A stretch of 64,000 nucleotides of DNA, taken from assembly GCA_947462335.1 (NCBI GenBank), contig OX381721.1, forward strand, positions 10,181,910-10,245,909, in the 5' to 3' direction. The DNA comes from Harmothoe impar. Lineage: Eukaryota > Annelida > Polychaeta > Phyllodocida > Polynoidae. This document shows positions 24,801 to 36,741 of this stretch, piece after piece (position 1 is the first letter of the stretch; each line of letters starts with the position of its first letter). The notes beneath the pieces were generated by a model that saw only the letters and a list, made by a program, of their open reading frames with translations, was not told the DNA's origin and ran no database searches. The position numbers and the translations under genes were made by a program.

Positions 24801-26953
24801 AACGTGCCGTCTAGCATGTAGCAAGCCTGCCACTGTCGTGATGTGGGTCTGTATCTGCATAGAATGGATAGGGGTCCTTAGGCTGTGCTTATTTATAGAG
24901 CAGGGGTACCTAGAATAATCTAACTATCCATAGCCTCAATAAATCAACAGATGATTCATTGTGAAATAGAACCTAAAATAACTTAGCCCTGGTCACAATG
25001 ATAGAAGGTATTTAAAAGGGAAATACCGATCAGAGACATTTGCTTTATATGATTACATTTTTCTCTTGGGGCTTGCTTAGAAGAGATCTATAGATGATGC
25101 CGCCAAAAATGTTCACTGATGGTTTCATTAATGCTAAGGCAGCATACAGAGCTTATGTATATATATGGAAGTATCAGGGTACAGATTGACATGATATTAA
25201 CAGGTGCCTGTCTGTCGTGTACGTGCACAGTCCCATGTTCACACCCTATGCACGGCCTCATGCTCACAAATCGTATACATTACATGTACCTTATACTGTG
25301 GCATAGGTAAAAGCATATAATATTATAGCTATTACACAGTTCACAATTAGATTATAACTTTTAGACTTAAACTCACGCAATACAAATAACAATAAGCAAT
25401 AAAAGAAGCTATTTTAGGTAGAACAACTAGCAATTTATATGAAAAAACCTCGATCGCATCATGCAGAGTGGACCATTTTTGATTTTTGGAGCTGGGGGTG
25501 ATCGAAAGCCTTTCAATGATCTTCCAAGGCAATCCACAGCATTAAAACTGCATCTAGCATGCTCCCCTAAATGTCTTCACTCTAGCTGTATTGGTTGGAA
25601 CAATATGGAGGAAAGAAAATTCGGCTCGGAAAAAAATAGAACAGTTGCCATGGAAACCATCCAAAATGGTTGTGTTTGCACCATTTGCGGTGTAACATCA
25701 AGATTCAGAAATCCCATGAGAAAATCAGCTTGTTGAATGATGAGTAGGGATAGATTTCAAATCAGAGGCGTTAGCCACTACTTTGTCAATAGAGGACCAT
25801 CGATCAAGTTTAACCTGAACATAATAAGAATAGGCCCTAAATATTATCATGAAACAAGCCACAGTATAAATTAAAGAATACCACCCTCAGAACAAATAAA
25901 AGAGATTGCATTTTAGTTCAATTCATACCACTGAAATTGTATATTACATGCTGATTATCAGGTCCACTGTCTGAATGTGTACCACGTCTTAAACAGGCTG
26001 CATAGGTTATCCTGTGTGAACGTGTCACAACCCACGTATACACGTTATAACATCATTCACATCTTCACACGCTGATCCAACACCAACGGGGGCATTCCCA
26101 ATGTCGTGCACTATGCATGGAAATGGGCGAGTAGGGTTGATTCAGGTAAAGTGGGACATCAGGTAAAGGGGGACAATTAACATTAAGGCCATTTTTAAGA
26201 GGTCAGTTTCTCTCCTTGTTTGACCCCTCTATACTTATCTCACCAAAGTTGAAAGGTAATTATACCTTCTAAATTTCAACATGATAAAGGTGGACACCTT
26301 TTGCCACTATAATTTGGAAGTACATGTATAAGAAATAGTACAATTATTTGTTAGTAGTGGTACTAAGAATAGTAACATGATATTTCAAAATGTATGTATG
26401 TAGTAGATACATGCATTGTTTCTTTACATCTTGATATTCTTTTATTAGTCAGATATTCAAATAAAGCAGGCTGAGACCTTAGATGTACATGGGCATATCT
26501 GAAAACCCTGGATCCAAAAAGAAGACGGGCTGTAGCATTCTACTTTTTAACGTTAACGGATCATAAATCTGTCTGATATCGCTAAAGAGTAAAGTCGTTA
26601 ACCTATATTACAATGGCCACTGTAGGGGATCTGGGGGCCGATGATATCCGCACGAGGAGCTCGTGCGAATAACGGCCGCTATTTTCACGTAGAGCTCGTG
26701 CAAATGGTGGCCACTATTGGCCACTATTTGCACGAGGAAACGGCGAGAGATGCGATGGCTAGAGATGCGACCACAAAATGAAACAATGAGATAGGCGACA
26801 TGGAGCTCTTTTAGAGTGAATATGTCTAGACGATAAAACCAATCAACTAATATGTGGTATATAATTGTGCATGTCACTTCTCTCGCCATGTCGCCTCTCT
26901 CGTCGCCATGTCGCCTCTCTCGTCGTCACTGGTACATGTATCATAAAAATAAA

Positions 26954-27027
26954 TCCCTGCTGAGAATCGATCCCAGGCCCCACAAATTGGAGGCGGACAT
27001 GCTAACCACTATACCACACTGACACTT
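26954..27027 (-). repeat. tRNA-derived SINE or tRNA pseudogene
   Basis: On the minus strand it reads TGTGGTATAGTGGTTAGCAT (A-box-like), then an anticodon-like arm, then CCTGGGATCGATTCTCAG (B-box-like). Order and spacing match a tRNA of Glu/Asp type. The 5' and 3' acceptor strands do not pair, so it is not a functional tRNA gene. Confidence 0.6.
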
Positions 27028-27064
27028 GCTAAATTGAACAAGAAATGCGCATCATATCCTCGAG

Positions 27065-27215
27065 TGGTCGCCTCTCTCGCCTCTCCCTCCTGTGGACGCC
27101 TCTCTCTCTCCTCTCCCTCGTGTGGACGCCTCTCTCGCCTCTCCCTCGTGTGGTCACCTCTCTCGCCTCTCCCTCATGCATTTCGCCTCTCTCGCCATGT
27201 CGCCTCTCTCGCCAT
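27065..27215. repeat. CGCCTCTCTC tandem repeat
   Basis: Imperfect units built from CGCCTCTCTCG and CTCCCTCGTGTGG, inside the foldback element. Confidence 0.85.
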
Positions 27216-27455
27216 TCCCCGTGCGAATAGCGGACGTTATTCAAACGAGGAGCTCGTGCGAATATTGCTGGTGGGATCTGGGGGCATTCTCCTAGGACAT
27301 TTTGAAAGCTCATAGATCAGTTGACCACTAGGTTGCTGATGCTATTTTATAACCTCTATAATTATCCAGGTAAATTTCCGAGTGAGTGTCAACATTTGTC
27401 ACCCCAGAGTCTCCATTTTATATAATTGTATGCTTCAAACCACATTCTAATGATA

Positions 27456-27563
27456 CCCAGTGGGCACAGAACATTGAATCAACATTGATAAATGGTTGTC
27501 AACATTGATTCAATGTTGATTCAACATTGATTCAACATTGAACAGAATTTTGTGCCCACTGGG
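27456..27563. mobile_element. 108-bp palindromic MITE, copy 2
   Basis: CCCAGTGGGCAC and its exact inverse at the ends, TA on both sides (27454-27455 and 27564-27565), and an interior of AACATTGATTCAATG palindromic words. Same length as the copy at 6847-6954. A degraded relative lies at about 36643-36741. Confidence 0.8.
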
Positions 27564-27955
27564 TAGAGACTATTTGGGGGGCAAGTAGAAGACTGCTATG
27601 CCCCAGCAACCTTACATTAGCTCGGGACCCCTATTTTTCTTTTAATTTTCCATTTTCAAATGATTTAGGGTACCCACAAAAAAAACGGTAGATAAGGATG
27701 AGGGAAAAGAACTACAGAAACCTGTTTAGTTTAAAAAAACGCATTCTGACGCAAATGAATTCATCATAGCGTTGGTTCTAGTTGGACCACTTGCAAAGCT
27801 CTTTCCGTTTTAGAAAGCTCAAGAATGGGAGGTTTATCTAGTTTTTTTCAGAAATTGACATTTACCATTTTTTTCATATCGATTATATAGAATGGGGGTC
27901 AATTCTTATCAATTGTCCCACTTCACATGAAGCAAGTGTCCCACTTTACCAAAAA

Positions 27956-30354
27956 TACAAGTTAAGTGTGACACTTCAATTTTAAAAAGGCATCTCTAAG
28001 AAAAGGGCTGTTCAGGCAACATTCATATTTTTGTGTAAGGGATATAAGCACTGATAATAGTTGTCACAATGGCTACCAGTTGTTACATAATGCATGGGTC
28101 AGAAAATATTGGCGCACAACACCTAAGGTGTAACAAGTCTAGAGCTTTAGAAATCGATTAAATTGCTATCCAATCGGCGATTTAATACAAATCTGTCATG
28201 TCATGGTCACACGGATGATCAGATGCCAAGGGCTGTTTATATCTGTTTGGGTCCGATTTATGAGAATAGCTCCGATCTACCGACAAAATCGGGTAGTGGA
28301 GTCCGAGCTATAAGAAGCAGTACTTGCTCAAAAAGGGACCATATCTCTCACTGTTCCTTGTTGCAGTATAGTGAATAAACATGCAGATTTACTATTTAGT
28401 TATGAATTGTCGAGATTACACGAAACAAATTATTATCTCCTTCTATCAGCCCCATGTCCTTCTACCTTAGGGGATGTGCCCTGCCCTCAGCTGCCCAGAT
28501 GCCAGGTCTATAGTGGACCCTGGAGGCATAGCAACCTGAGGAGGGAGGTGGAGACAGCAAACAACTCCGCCACTAAACCCCTCAAAACCAAACTTGTGTA
28601 AAAAGAATTTTTAAATAGTCTTAGGCCTCCCCAGCTGTGTGAGATAGGGACCTGGGTAGCCTACACATACTGTTTGCTGAATACATTAGGGGATGGCACA
28701 GTTCATTTAGAGTCAACAGCACAGCAGTATGATGATGGCCCTGCTGTGTATGCTAGTCCAGGGTTGTCATTTTGCTCCCCACTTGGAATATCACACTTGG
28801 AGCTAGGTGGAAAACTCCACTGAACCATACCTTCAATATTAAGAGCAGTACCCTCCCCCCGAACACACACACTTTTTCATACATGTGTTGTCCACGTACA
28901 CCATTTATCAATACGAGCACATCCAGTTCTTTACTGCACACAATCAACATGAACTATATTTTAATTGAAAGACCGATTGTCTCACATTTTATCTCATTGT
29001 ACTATATTGGGTGATATCATGATCCTCATAGAGTATGGCACTTATTCGGTGGTTTGCTTTGATGGCTTTTACTCGGGTACCTATAAAATAAGGCCTGCAC
29101 TTTATAGGTTGTAACACGGTATGAAATTAAAATTGGAAGCGTCCCTGAAAAAAAGTGAGCCTTCCCCCGACCCCTACCAACACCGCAAGTTCAACCTTCA
29201 GACCCTTATTTCGGGGACAAACTATCCCCTAGCTCCACGGCAAACTATGCCCCATCTTCACAGCAAACTGTGTCCCATGTCGGCAAACAAGATTAAAACA
29301 ATGTGGGTGCTAGGTGCGTGGTGACGTTGCTAGGTAATGTAGTGACGTTGCTTAGTGACATATATAGCCACATCACTTAAACTGTGACGTCACTGGTGCA
29401 GTGACATCACTGATAGTATGATGTCACTCTCCACCAGAGATTTAATTTCACTTATACTGTGACGTCACTGGTGCAGTGACGTCACTAATAATATGATGTC
29501 ACTCTCCACCAGAGATCTAGTTTATATGATATGCGATGCATTAGTGTTTCATATCTGTTTGGAGAATGTGAAAATGAGCATCATGTCGGCCATAATGTCT
29601 CATCATGTAAAGTATTTCCAGCATGTATGTAGAAATCTTGTATAAGCTTTATAATGAACATAATTTTCTTTACCTCCAGTACAAAGGTCAACTAGAGATA
29701 TTTATTATCTCATTTAAACTGATATATTTTTTATAGAGTTATGATTCTTCTTGGAATCAGCCCTAGAAGATCTCCATTCCAGTGCTACAAATCCCCCACG
29801 GATTTCGACCACTGCATAAAGACTTAGTGCTTGGCAATGCTAGCCTTAAGTCACTTTGTGGCTTCAGGCTAGGCTTCGCCTAAGCTTATCTTAAAAAAAG
29901 AGATAGGTCGGATTTATCTAAAGTGAGAATTCCCAGGAGATCGCCTCGTGGATAACCGAATCAACCTTATATCAGCCCCAAAATGGCATACAATTCTTCT
30001 CTTTCAAATGTTGATAAAAAATGGTCAGGCTTTGGCCTAAATGCTGCCTGGCAAAACATGGTTAGCTTCCTCTAGCATTGATAGAAATCTGTTCTCTTCT
30101 AATTGGTTGCCTCCTATAATTTGATACCTTAGGACTACCATACTGCCTCCACCATTACTCTGCTAACCTCAACCCTCACTCGGATAAATCCTATGTACAG
30201 TGTGGTGTGGGTATGTGAGTGTTTAAGTTTGCAGCTAGTATAGTGCCAACCGGTATAGGTACGGTGATTACCAAAGACTATGTGTGTGGAGTGGTGCGGC
30301 TATGGCTGTGGTATTGGACAAACACTGGCATTGTTCTAGTGTTGTGGACAGGGA
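27956..30354. other. intergenic spacer with CRE-rich direct repeat
   Basis: No gene is seen. The one structured part is the tandem pair at 29381-29516, described separately. Confidence 0.5.
29381..29516. repeat. 75-bp direct repeat carrying CRE-type sites
   Basis: Two units (29381-29455 and 29456-29516), each ACTGTGACGTCACTGG, then GTGCAGTGAC(G/A)TCACT, then ATGATGTCACTC and CCACCAGAGAT. Three full TGACGTCA palindromes and several one-off variants lie within 140 bp, and GTGACGTTGCT words precede it (29321-29352). It could act as a CREB/ATF-type enhancer or be a plain tandem duplication. Confidence 0.7.
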
Positions 30355-31290
30355 CAGTCTAATCCTCCTCTAACTTTACTCCTACTCCTCCATCCCCTAC
30401 TCCCCAGCCACCCCCCCCCCCCCCGCCCCGACACTCTTCTGAGCCTCCCAGCATCCCAACATCATCCAGCTCTCGCCTCTATCACTCCGATCCAACACAA
30501 ACTCCTCCCCCCCCCTGCTCACCCTTCACCACATCTTCCTATAATATCTACCTCTTCTTTTCCACATGCCCTTCTCCACTACATCCCCACTCCTGTTGTG
30601 TCTGGCTCCTATCTATAGGCCCTTCTAATCCACCCCCCTCCATGATATCATAGAGTCGGGGAAACGCTCCTCTCTCGCCATACTCAAACCACCATCTTCA
30701 CATCTGTTTCTTTGTTCATTCTGGTTTATAACCTGCCATGTATAATCTCCTAACTAATAATAAAATAAACAAATGATTATGCATTTTCTGACTATAGATG
30801 GGGAATATCAAATCGACATCTTCCATCTCCTTACCGGCTCCTCCACCTTCCCCTACTCCTCCGCCCCCCAGCACCCCTCCGCCCCTCTCCAACTCCCTCC
30901 TATGTCGCCAAAAACAACTTTCTACCTACCTCTATCTCTTCCCAATAATCCCTGATTACTTGATATGCTTTACATATGCATCTGTTCCCTATCCATCTCC
31001 CTACTACTCTCTATTTCTCCCTCCTAGCTCTTCTATCTCCTTCCTACCACCTTCATCTCACACATTCTATGTCCTACCCATCACCCGTCCGCTAGGCATC
31101 TCGCTCTTACTCCTCCATCTCTCTCATAAGTCATACATATCAAACTGTCTCACACCCATCCATCCCCTACACATACTCCCCCACCATCTCCTATCCCTTC
31201 TGCCCCCTCTTCTCCTTGTCGTATAATAGCCCCACTTCTCCTCCTGTACCACATACTATGTACAGACTCTACCCACCACCAGCGGTCGCC
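30355..31290. repeat. strand-asymmetric pyrimidine-rich tract
   Basis: About 0.9 kb is dominated by C and T on the + strand, with poly-C runs near 30411 and 30508. The 142-codon frame at 30798-31226 (Pro/Ser/Leu-rich) is best explained by this composition. Confidence 0.75.
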
Positions 31291-32002
31291 GCTAGGCACC
31301 GCCACCTTCTTAACAACTCACCTTGGTGGCAGAACAAATACTTGACAGAAAGAAGAAGAAAACCTATAGAAATAACACTCACTTGAGACTACACTTCACA
31401 TTTTATATTCATACACAAAACCACGAGACAATGGCATGGTATAGAAAGGCAATTTGAATTTGACTTTGACTAACCATTCTGTCAGGATTGGATCCTATGG
31501 GCTTGTGAATGAGTCATATTCATAGACTTTTCCGCCCCCTACCCAACCGATTTGAAAATATTTGGTCACACCCTTAAATACAATTTAATCATGTACAATG
31601 AGACATTTTTGGCTGCTTCACACACATACAAAAAAAGGATAAATGGATATTGATTATGCATCTTTAGCTTTGGGCTTTTACATGCATTTATAATTTTACT
31701 TTATGTTATGCTTATAATCTTTATTTCATTGTCCCAAATTGGTTATTAACCGAGTTGCAGACTTTTACTTCCTGCATTTTGAAGGGCCTACCTTAGTGTA
31801 TGGTGTAGTGCCATGTGACATGGTTGGTGAGTTACAGGAGTGACTGGTTACATGATGAGGTGCCAAGGTGTCATGTAGAACATGTCACGTGTCGGTACCA
31901 ACACGTGCCGCCGCTGCACTGCTCCAGTGTCTTGAGTTATTATACAAACATACAGACGACATGCAGTATAGGCGGGCCGTGTGTCTACTTGGAATATATA
32001 GA

Positions 32003-32151
32003 CAAAGGCCCATGGCCAGAGGATATTTTGCTATCGTTCCCCCTGAGGTGGGGCTGGGGCAGTATCCCTTGAAGCCGCAGGCTGAGTGGGATGCGCCCCA
32101 GCCCCACAAAGGGGGGAGTGATACCAAAAATCCTCTTACCATGGGCCTTTG
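32003..32151. repeat. 149-bp imperfect hairpin element
   Basis: The left arm begins CAAAGGCCCATGGCCAGAGG. The right arm ends with its near-inverse CCTCTTACCATGGGCCTTTG, and the inner parts (GGTGGGGCTGGGGC against GCCCCAGCCCCAC) also pair. Total arm length is about 60 bp around a short loop. Probably a small foldback MITE; no target duplication is evident. Confidence 0.65.
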
Positions 32152-33359
32152 CCTTTATTTCATGGTTTTTATTCTTCAAAATAATTATGTTTAATTGCAT
32201 GTAAATAGCCATAAGAATTTGAACAAATGATGATGTCATAGGCCATGTGATACGGGAACATTGTACCCCATGGGGGGCATGGGATACGGGATTTCTAATA
32301 CTTAAGCATAGTGATCATTGTATCCGCCATGAAATAAAATACAGGTATATCCTTCTATACAGCTGTGCAGGAATATCATACTCAATGGGGGGGGGGGGGG
32401 CTGTACAACTGTTAAGGGTATCAATACTGCTAGATGTAGTGTGTATACACTAATTGTATAGGCGCCCCCTTCTCCCTCACTTTAGATCACCTCCCCAAAC
32501 ACAGTATTAAAAAGATTAAGCTTTAAAGATTAAACGCAAGTGACCCTACTTCAACAATTTGGGTGAGTTGCGTCTTTCAACAGTAGTCAATCTACATTTA
32601 TATGGAAATGTTATTTTGATGATTGAATAGGGCTGTGTCTCACGAACTTGGGCCAATGTTTTTGTCTAAGACCGGGTGCAATTTATGACCGGATTGTTTA
32701 TAAGTACTGCATTAGTGCACATACAATGGGTCATTAAAGCTAGAACCTTCCCATAAACTTTAACATAGAGCTGAAATATGGTCAACCAGTGAGTAAATGG
32801 TCCATTTATAGTGGGGATCCGGAATCTCGAGAGGGGGGGGGGGTGTCATATGGTCAGATCATCTCGTTTTCTTTTTTTTATATCAGTGCCTAAAAGGTTA
32901 GCGCAGCTTCTTATAATGTAGGTATATATATAGGTCTTATAATATAGGTAACTGCTCTATTTTGATTTAAGAAGTTATACTATAGTAGAGTCTGATATTA
33001 CAAGTTTATTATTAGCTATAAGGTGATTATTCCTACATAGGTCACAGGCCCGTAGCCAGGGGGGTGACTTGGGGTACTTGTCACCGCCCCCCCCCCCCGG
33101 CAGACCCCCAGAGAGAAAAAGGTCCACATTTGGGACCCCTAGACACTAGCTTTCTAGAGGTTTTTGCGGTTTGTAAATCAGACAATTATTAAGGATTTTA
33201 CAGAGTCAAACGTTAAAATGGAATTTTTGAATACCTGCAAATACTATTCACTAAACTCTATGATAGATATTTCATCCTATCGGACCTTAGGGATTGAATC
33301 ATTTGGATCTAGGGGCTGTCTGCGTAATGTCTTAGGAAAGGGGACAGTGGAGATTTCAG

Positions 33360-33905
33360 GGGGTGACCTTGGTGGGGAACTTCTAGGGAGCAAGGACTGT
33401 CAATGGTGTGAGACCTTGGGGGGGGGGGGTGACCTAGATGGGAATATTCTAGGGAGGGAGGTCCATGGATGGTGTGGGACCTCGGGGGTGACCTTTGGAG
33501 GTGACCTAGGGGGGGGAACTTCTAGGGAGTGAGGACTGGCGATGCTGTGGGACCTTGGTGGGATCTTTGGGGGTGACCTAGGTCAGAAAATTCTACGGAG
33601 CGAGGACCACAGATTGTGTTGGACCTGGGGGGGGTACCTTTGGGGGTGACCTAAGTGGGGAATTTCTACGGAGTAAGGACTGGCAATGGTGTGGGATCTT
33701 GGTGGGACCTTTGAGGGTGACCTAGGTCAGGAAATTCTAGGGAATGAGGACCATAGATGGTGTTGGACCTTGAGGGGGACCTTTGGGGGTGACCTAGGTC
33801 AGGAAATTCTGGGGAACGAGGACCAAAGATGGTGTTGGACTTTGGGGGGGGGAACCTTTAGGGGTGACATAGGTGGGGAACTTCTAGGGAGTGAGGACTG
33901 TCGAT
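33360..33905. repeat. minisatellite, units of about 70-78 bp
   Basis: About eight imperfect units contain GGGTGACCTAGGT, then GGGAACTTCTAGGGAGTGAG, then GACTG..ATGGTGTGGGACCTTGG. The open frames across it (33164-33532 and 33686-33907) follow from the repeat and show no domain. Confidence 0.85.
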
Positions 33906-34523
33906 AGATAGATATACGGAATGAAAAGCAGGGAAATTAATGGGCAATATTTTATAAATGAGAACACACCAATCTCTCAACCTACAGCTCTTAAATGCAC
34001 TAAGAATGCACCATTTGATCTCTAAACTTCAAAATTTTCCCGAACCCCCCTAGCTGCACTTCCGATACACAGTGCTTCACTTGTGATACTCCATGCTGCA
34101 CTTGTGATACTTCACCCCCTAACAACTACCTCAGCCAGATCTTTCCCCCCCCCTCTCTAGAAATTCCTGGATCCACCCCTGGTCAATCAGTATGGTAGGT
34201 GATAATTACACACCTTAGCTGTGGAATATAACATGCAAAAATGCATCAGAATGCACCATTGGAAGTTATTTCAGGATGGTAAAAGGTCCATTTCTGGAGC
34301 TAGGTCACCTCCCCCCCATCTGGAGGTTAATAGGTCCCTACATACAATCAACTCATCCAAGGTTAATCAGGTATACCGTCCATGAATATCCTCACGATTA
34401 ACTATAAACAATCTCATATCACCCATTGACCCCAAATATTTGATTTCTGTGTCTAAATATTTTATATAAAAGCTTTAGATGAACTGGTTCAGGTTGTACT
34501 AGAAATATTTGTTAACATAGAAG

Positions 34524-34557
<34 letters not shown>

Positions 34558-34560
34558 TAT
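34524..34560. repeat. (TA)n microsatellite
   Basis: TA dinucleotides with one ACA interruption, directly before the TGTGCCACC minisatellite. Confidence 0.95.
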
Positions 34561-34990
34561 GTGCCACCCGATGTGCCACCTGATGCACCACCTATTTTGC
34601 CACCAAATGTGCCATCCAATGTGCCACCAATGTGCCACCCAATTCGCTACCCAATGTTCCATCCGATGCGCCACCCAATGCACCACCAAATGCGCCACAC
34701 TGTGACACATTGTTGGCCACATTGTGTACCACTGGGAGCACTAGGTGGTGCACCGGTGTGCCACATGGTGCGCCACCCAGTGTATCACCCGCTGTGTCAC
34801 CCGGTGTGCCACCCGGTGTGCCACATGGTGTGCCATCGAGTGTATCACCTGGTGTGTCACACGGTGAACCACATGGTGTGCCTTATGGTGTGCCACACTA
34901 TGCGATATGCAGTGTGACACACTGTGTGACACATCGTGAGACACAAGGTGCGACACACAATGTGACACACAATGTGACACACAATATGAC
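34561..34990. repeat. TGTGCCACC-type minisatellite
   Basis: A 10-12 bp periodic repeat of GTGCCACCCGATG / TGTGACACAC type, drifting from CCACC-rich on the left to ACACA-rich on the right. Both strands are open over long stretches because the unit lacks stop words. I do not call a gene. Confidence 0.88.
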
Positions 34991-36095
34991 ACAACATGAT
35001 ACTTTCTGACACTGTGAACCATTTTAAGCATACCCTTTAAAACGTACCATGATACATGGATTGTCCTACCGTGCTTAAAAGATACCTATCACAGGCCATT
35101 GTTCTTGCATTGATAGTTGACAGTTGACAGTAAGTGACAGCAGTTGGAGTTTTAACTTCTCATTCTACTTTGAACTTTGATATTTGCGATCTTTTTAGTT
35201 TTTAGTTTCATGTTGTGTTGAAAGATAGCAGTCACAAGTTGGTCTACTTGAATTGACAGTTGGCAGGTTACAGTAAAGGGATGTAGTTGTGACTTCACTT
35301 TCAAGTCAAATATTATTGTTGTTTTGCAAGTTGAAATAAATTTTAATATTACAAAGGAAAATTGAGCCTCCGCGGCCCTGAAGGGAGGTTCACAGAGGCC
35401 CTAGATACGTGCATTATCTCATGGGTACAACTTTAACCCTTGTCCCTTTTTCTCGAGCAATAAAGATTGAATTAGGTTGTCCTCTCGTCCATATCTGAGC
35501 CTTGAGACGTGACCTCTAGAAGCCCCTGCATTGTAGTTGGTCATCTCTAAAATGTCAAAAATAGTTCTACATTATGTAATTTTACCCTATATAAATTTGC
35601 CATAATGCCACAGGGGCGTGCCAAGCAGTTTTAAAAAAGAGGAGACAAAGGGGATTTCTGGCCCCTTTTTACCCCTTTTCCCGAGACATTAAAGGTTTGA
35701 CCTTTTTGGGGCTGACCAATGTTGACAAGTGTGAGCTACTTTGGCCCCGTAAGATCCGAACCACTGCTATAAAAAGTATTCAGTTATTTGTACATTTATA
35801 TAACCCACTGACTCATTAACGTTCCGTAGTGTTAAACAGTTCAACACGCCCATGTAGTTTGCTGAACTAGTTGCACTGGGTGAGGTATAGAAGAGAGGCG
35901 CGAAATGCATGGCTGCCCATCATACTAAAAAAATGAAGCAATAATCCCTGACACTTTTCTTGAGCGTGACTTAATTCTGACACTTTACATAACCATTAAT
36001 TTATGGATGGTGGTTATACAACGTTCCACATGTTCAACGCAGCCTACATGTATATGGTGCCCGGGTACTTCTTTACATGGATGGGTAGGAGGGAA

Positions 36096-36096
<1 letters not shown>

Positions 36097-36152
<56 letters not shown>
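36097..36152. repeat. (AT)n microsatellite
   Basis: AT dinucleotides, about 28 units, followed by a second short AT run at 36161. Confidence 0.95.
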
Positions 36153-36156
<4 letters not shown>

Positions 36157-36642
36157 CAAATATATATATGATTACACTAACAACTTACTTGTTGTGCAGG
36201 GGAATCGTTGTTCCAACGAGACAGGCACTGTATTAGTGCACCTCGAGACGGACACTTTTATTTGTGTTTCTTTTTCAAGCATTCTAGTCTAAGCTGTTTC
36301 ATTGTGAACAATGGTCAAGGTTAAGTGTACTTCTTTCCAGCAAAGAATCACTAGAAGTCCTGTTGTACGCAATGTCAATCACTATACATTTCAGTGTCCA
36401 CCTCCGGGTATGTATCCCACTCGTGGTGAATCTACCCTATTTCTATTTCCAGAGTTTGGTCATGCTGGGGCTTTGGCAGAGATGCGCGCAGCATTGGCAG
36501 ACGCTCATGCACTTGGGAATGCCGGACTCTAACAGGAGAGTCCAACAATCTATAAGGAGGGTCCGGAGTCTTTCCTGTTTTAATTAAAATGCCTGACAAT
36601 GGGAACATAATATTTGTTTTGGTGACAATAGTCACAGTTGGA

Positions 36643-36741
36643 GTGAGTAGGCACAAAATTCAATTCAATGTTGAATCAGCATTGAATCAACATTGATAAC
36701 CACTTAGAAATATTGAATCAATCTTCTGTACCCATTGGGCT
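36643..36741. mobile_element. degraded palindromic MITE, copy 3
   Basis: It shares GGCACAAAATTCAATTCAATGTTGAATCA and TACCCATTGGGC with the 108-bp family, but the ends have drifted and no clean TA duplication remains. Confidence 0.55.

Larger units (their letters stand above)
18055..26140. other. DUOXA 3' UTR and intergenic spacer
   Basis: No gene was recognised. A 60-codon ORF in reasonable start context (18331-18513) follows the DUOXA stop and is listed separately. AATAAA at 23189-23194 is one possible distal poly(A) signal, but nothing shows the transcript reaches it. An AT microsatellite lies at 24741-24797. Confidence 0.4.
26640..27268. mobile_element. foldback element with GAGCTCGTGCGAATA ends and CT-rich core
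   Basis: The left arm (26640-26690) reads CGCACGAGGAGCTCGTGCGAATAACGGCCGCTATT. The right arm (about 27215-27268) carries its inverse with a few changes. The middle contains CGCCTCTCTC tandem words (26885-26925 and 27065-27215), split by a tRNA-like segment. The long frames here on both strands are repeat artefacts. Confidence 0.5.
26146..27955. mobile_element. possible 1.8-kb non-autonomous element bounded by GTAAAGTGGGACA inverted repeats
   Basis: GTAAAGTGGGACATCAGGTAA..GGGGGACAATTAA at 26146-26182 is matched in inverted orientation by a segment at about 27908-27955 (TTGTCCCACTTC..GTGTCCCACTTTACC). The interval holds no transposase-like ORF. It carries a foldback element, a tRNA-like SINE and a 108-bp MITE as nested insertions. 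The boundaries are approximate and no target duplication was confirmed. Confidence 0.45.

Noticed and set aside
26954..27027. Functional tRNA gene
   Set aside because: A- and B-box-like words are present but the acceptor stem does not pair and it sits within nested repeats; treated as SINE or pseudogene.
30798..31226. 142-residue Pro/Ser/Leu-rich ORF
   Set aside because: Lies in a long pyrimidine-rich tract where stops are rare; no splice sites, domain or start context.
33164..33532. 122-residue Gly-rich ORF
   Set aside because: Most of it is the minisatellite unit read as codons; no independent coding evidence.
34561..35031. Pro/His/Val-rich ORFs on both strands near 34.6-35.0 kb
   Set aside because: Periodic minisatellite product; both strands open equally and no domain is visible.
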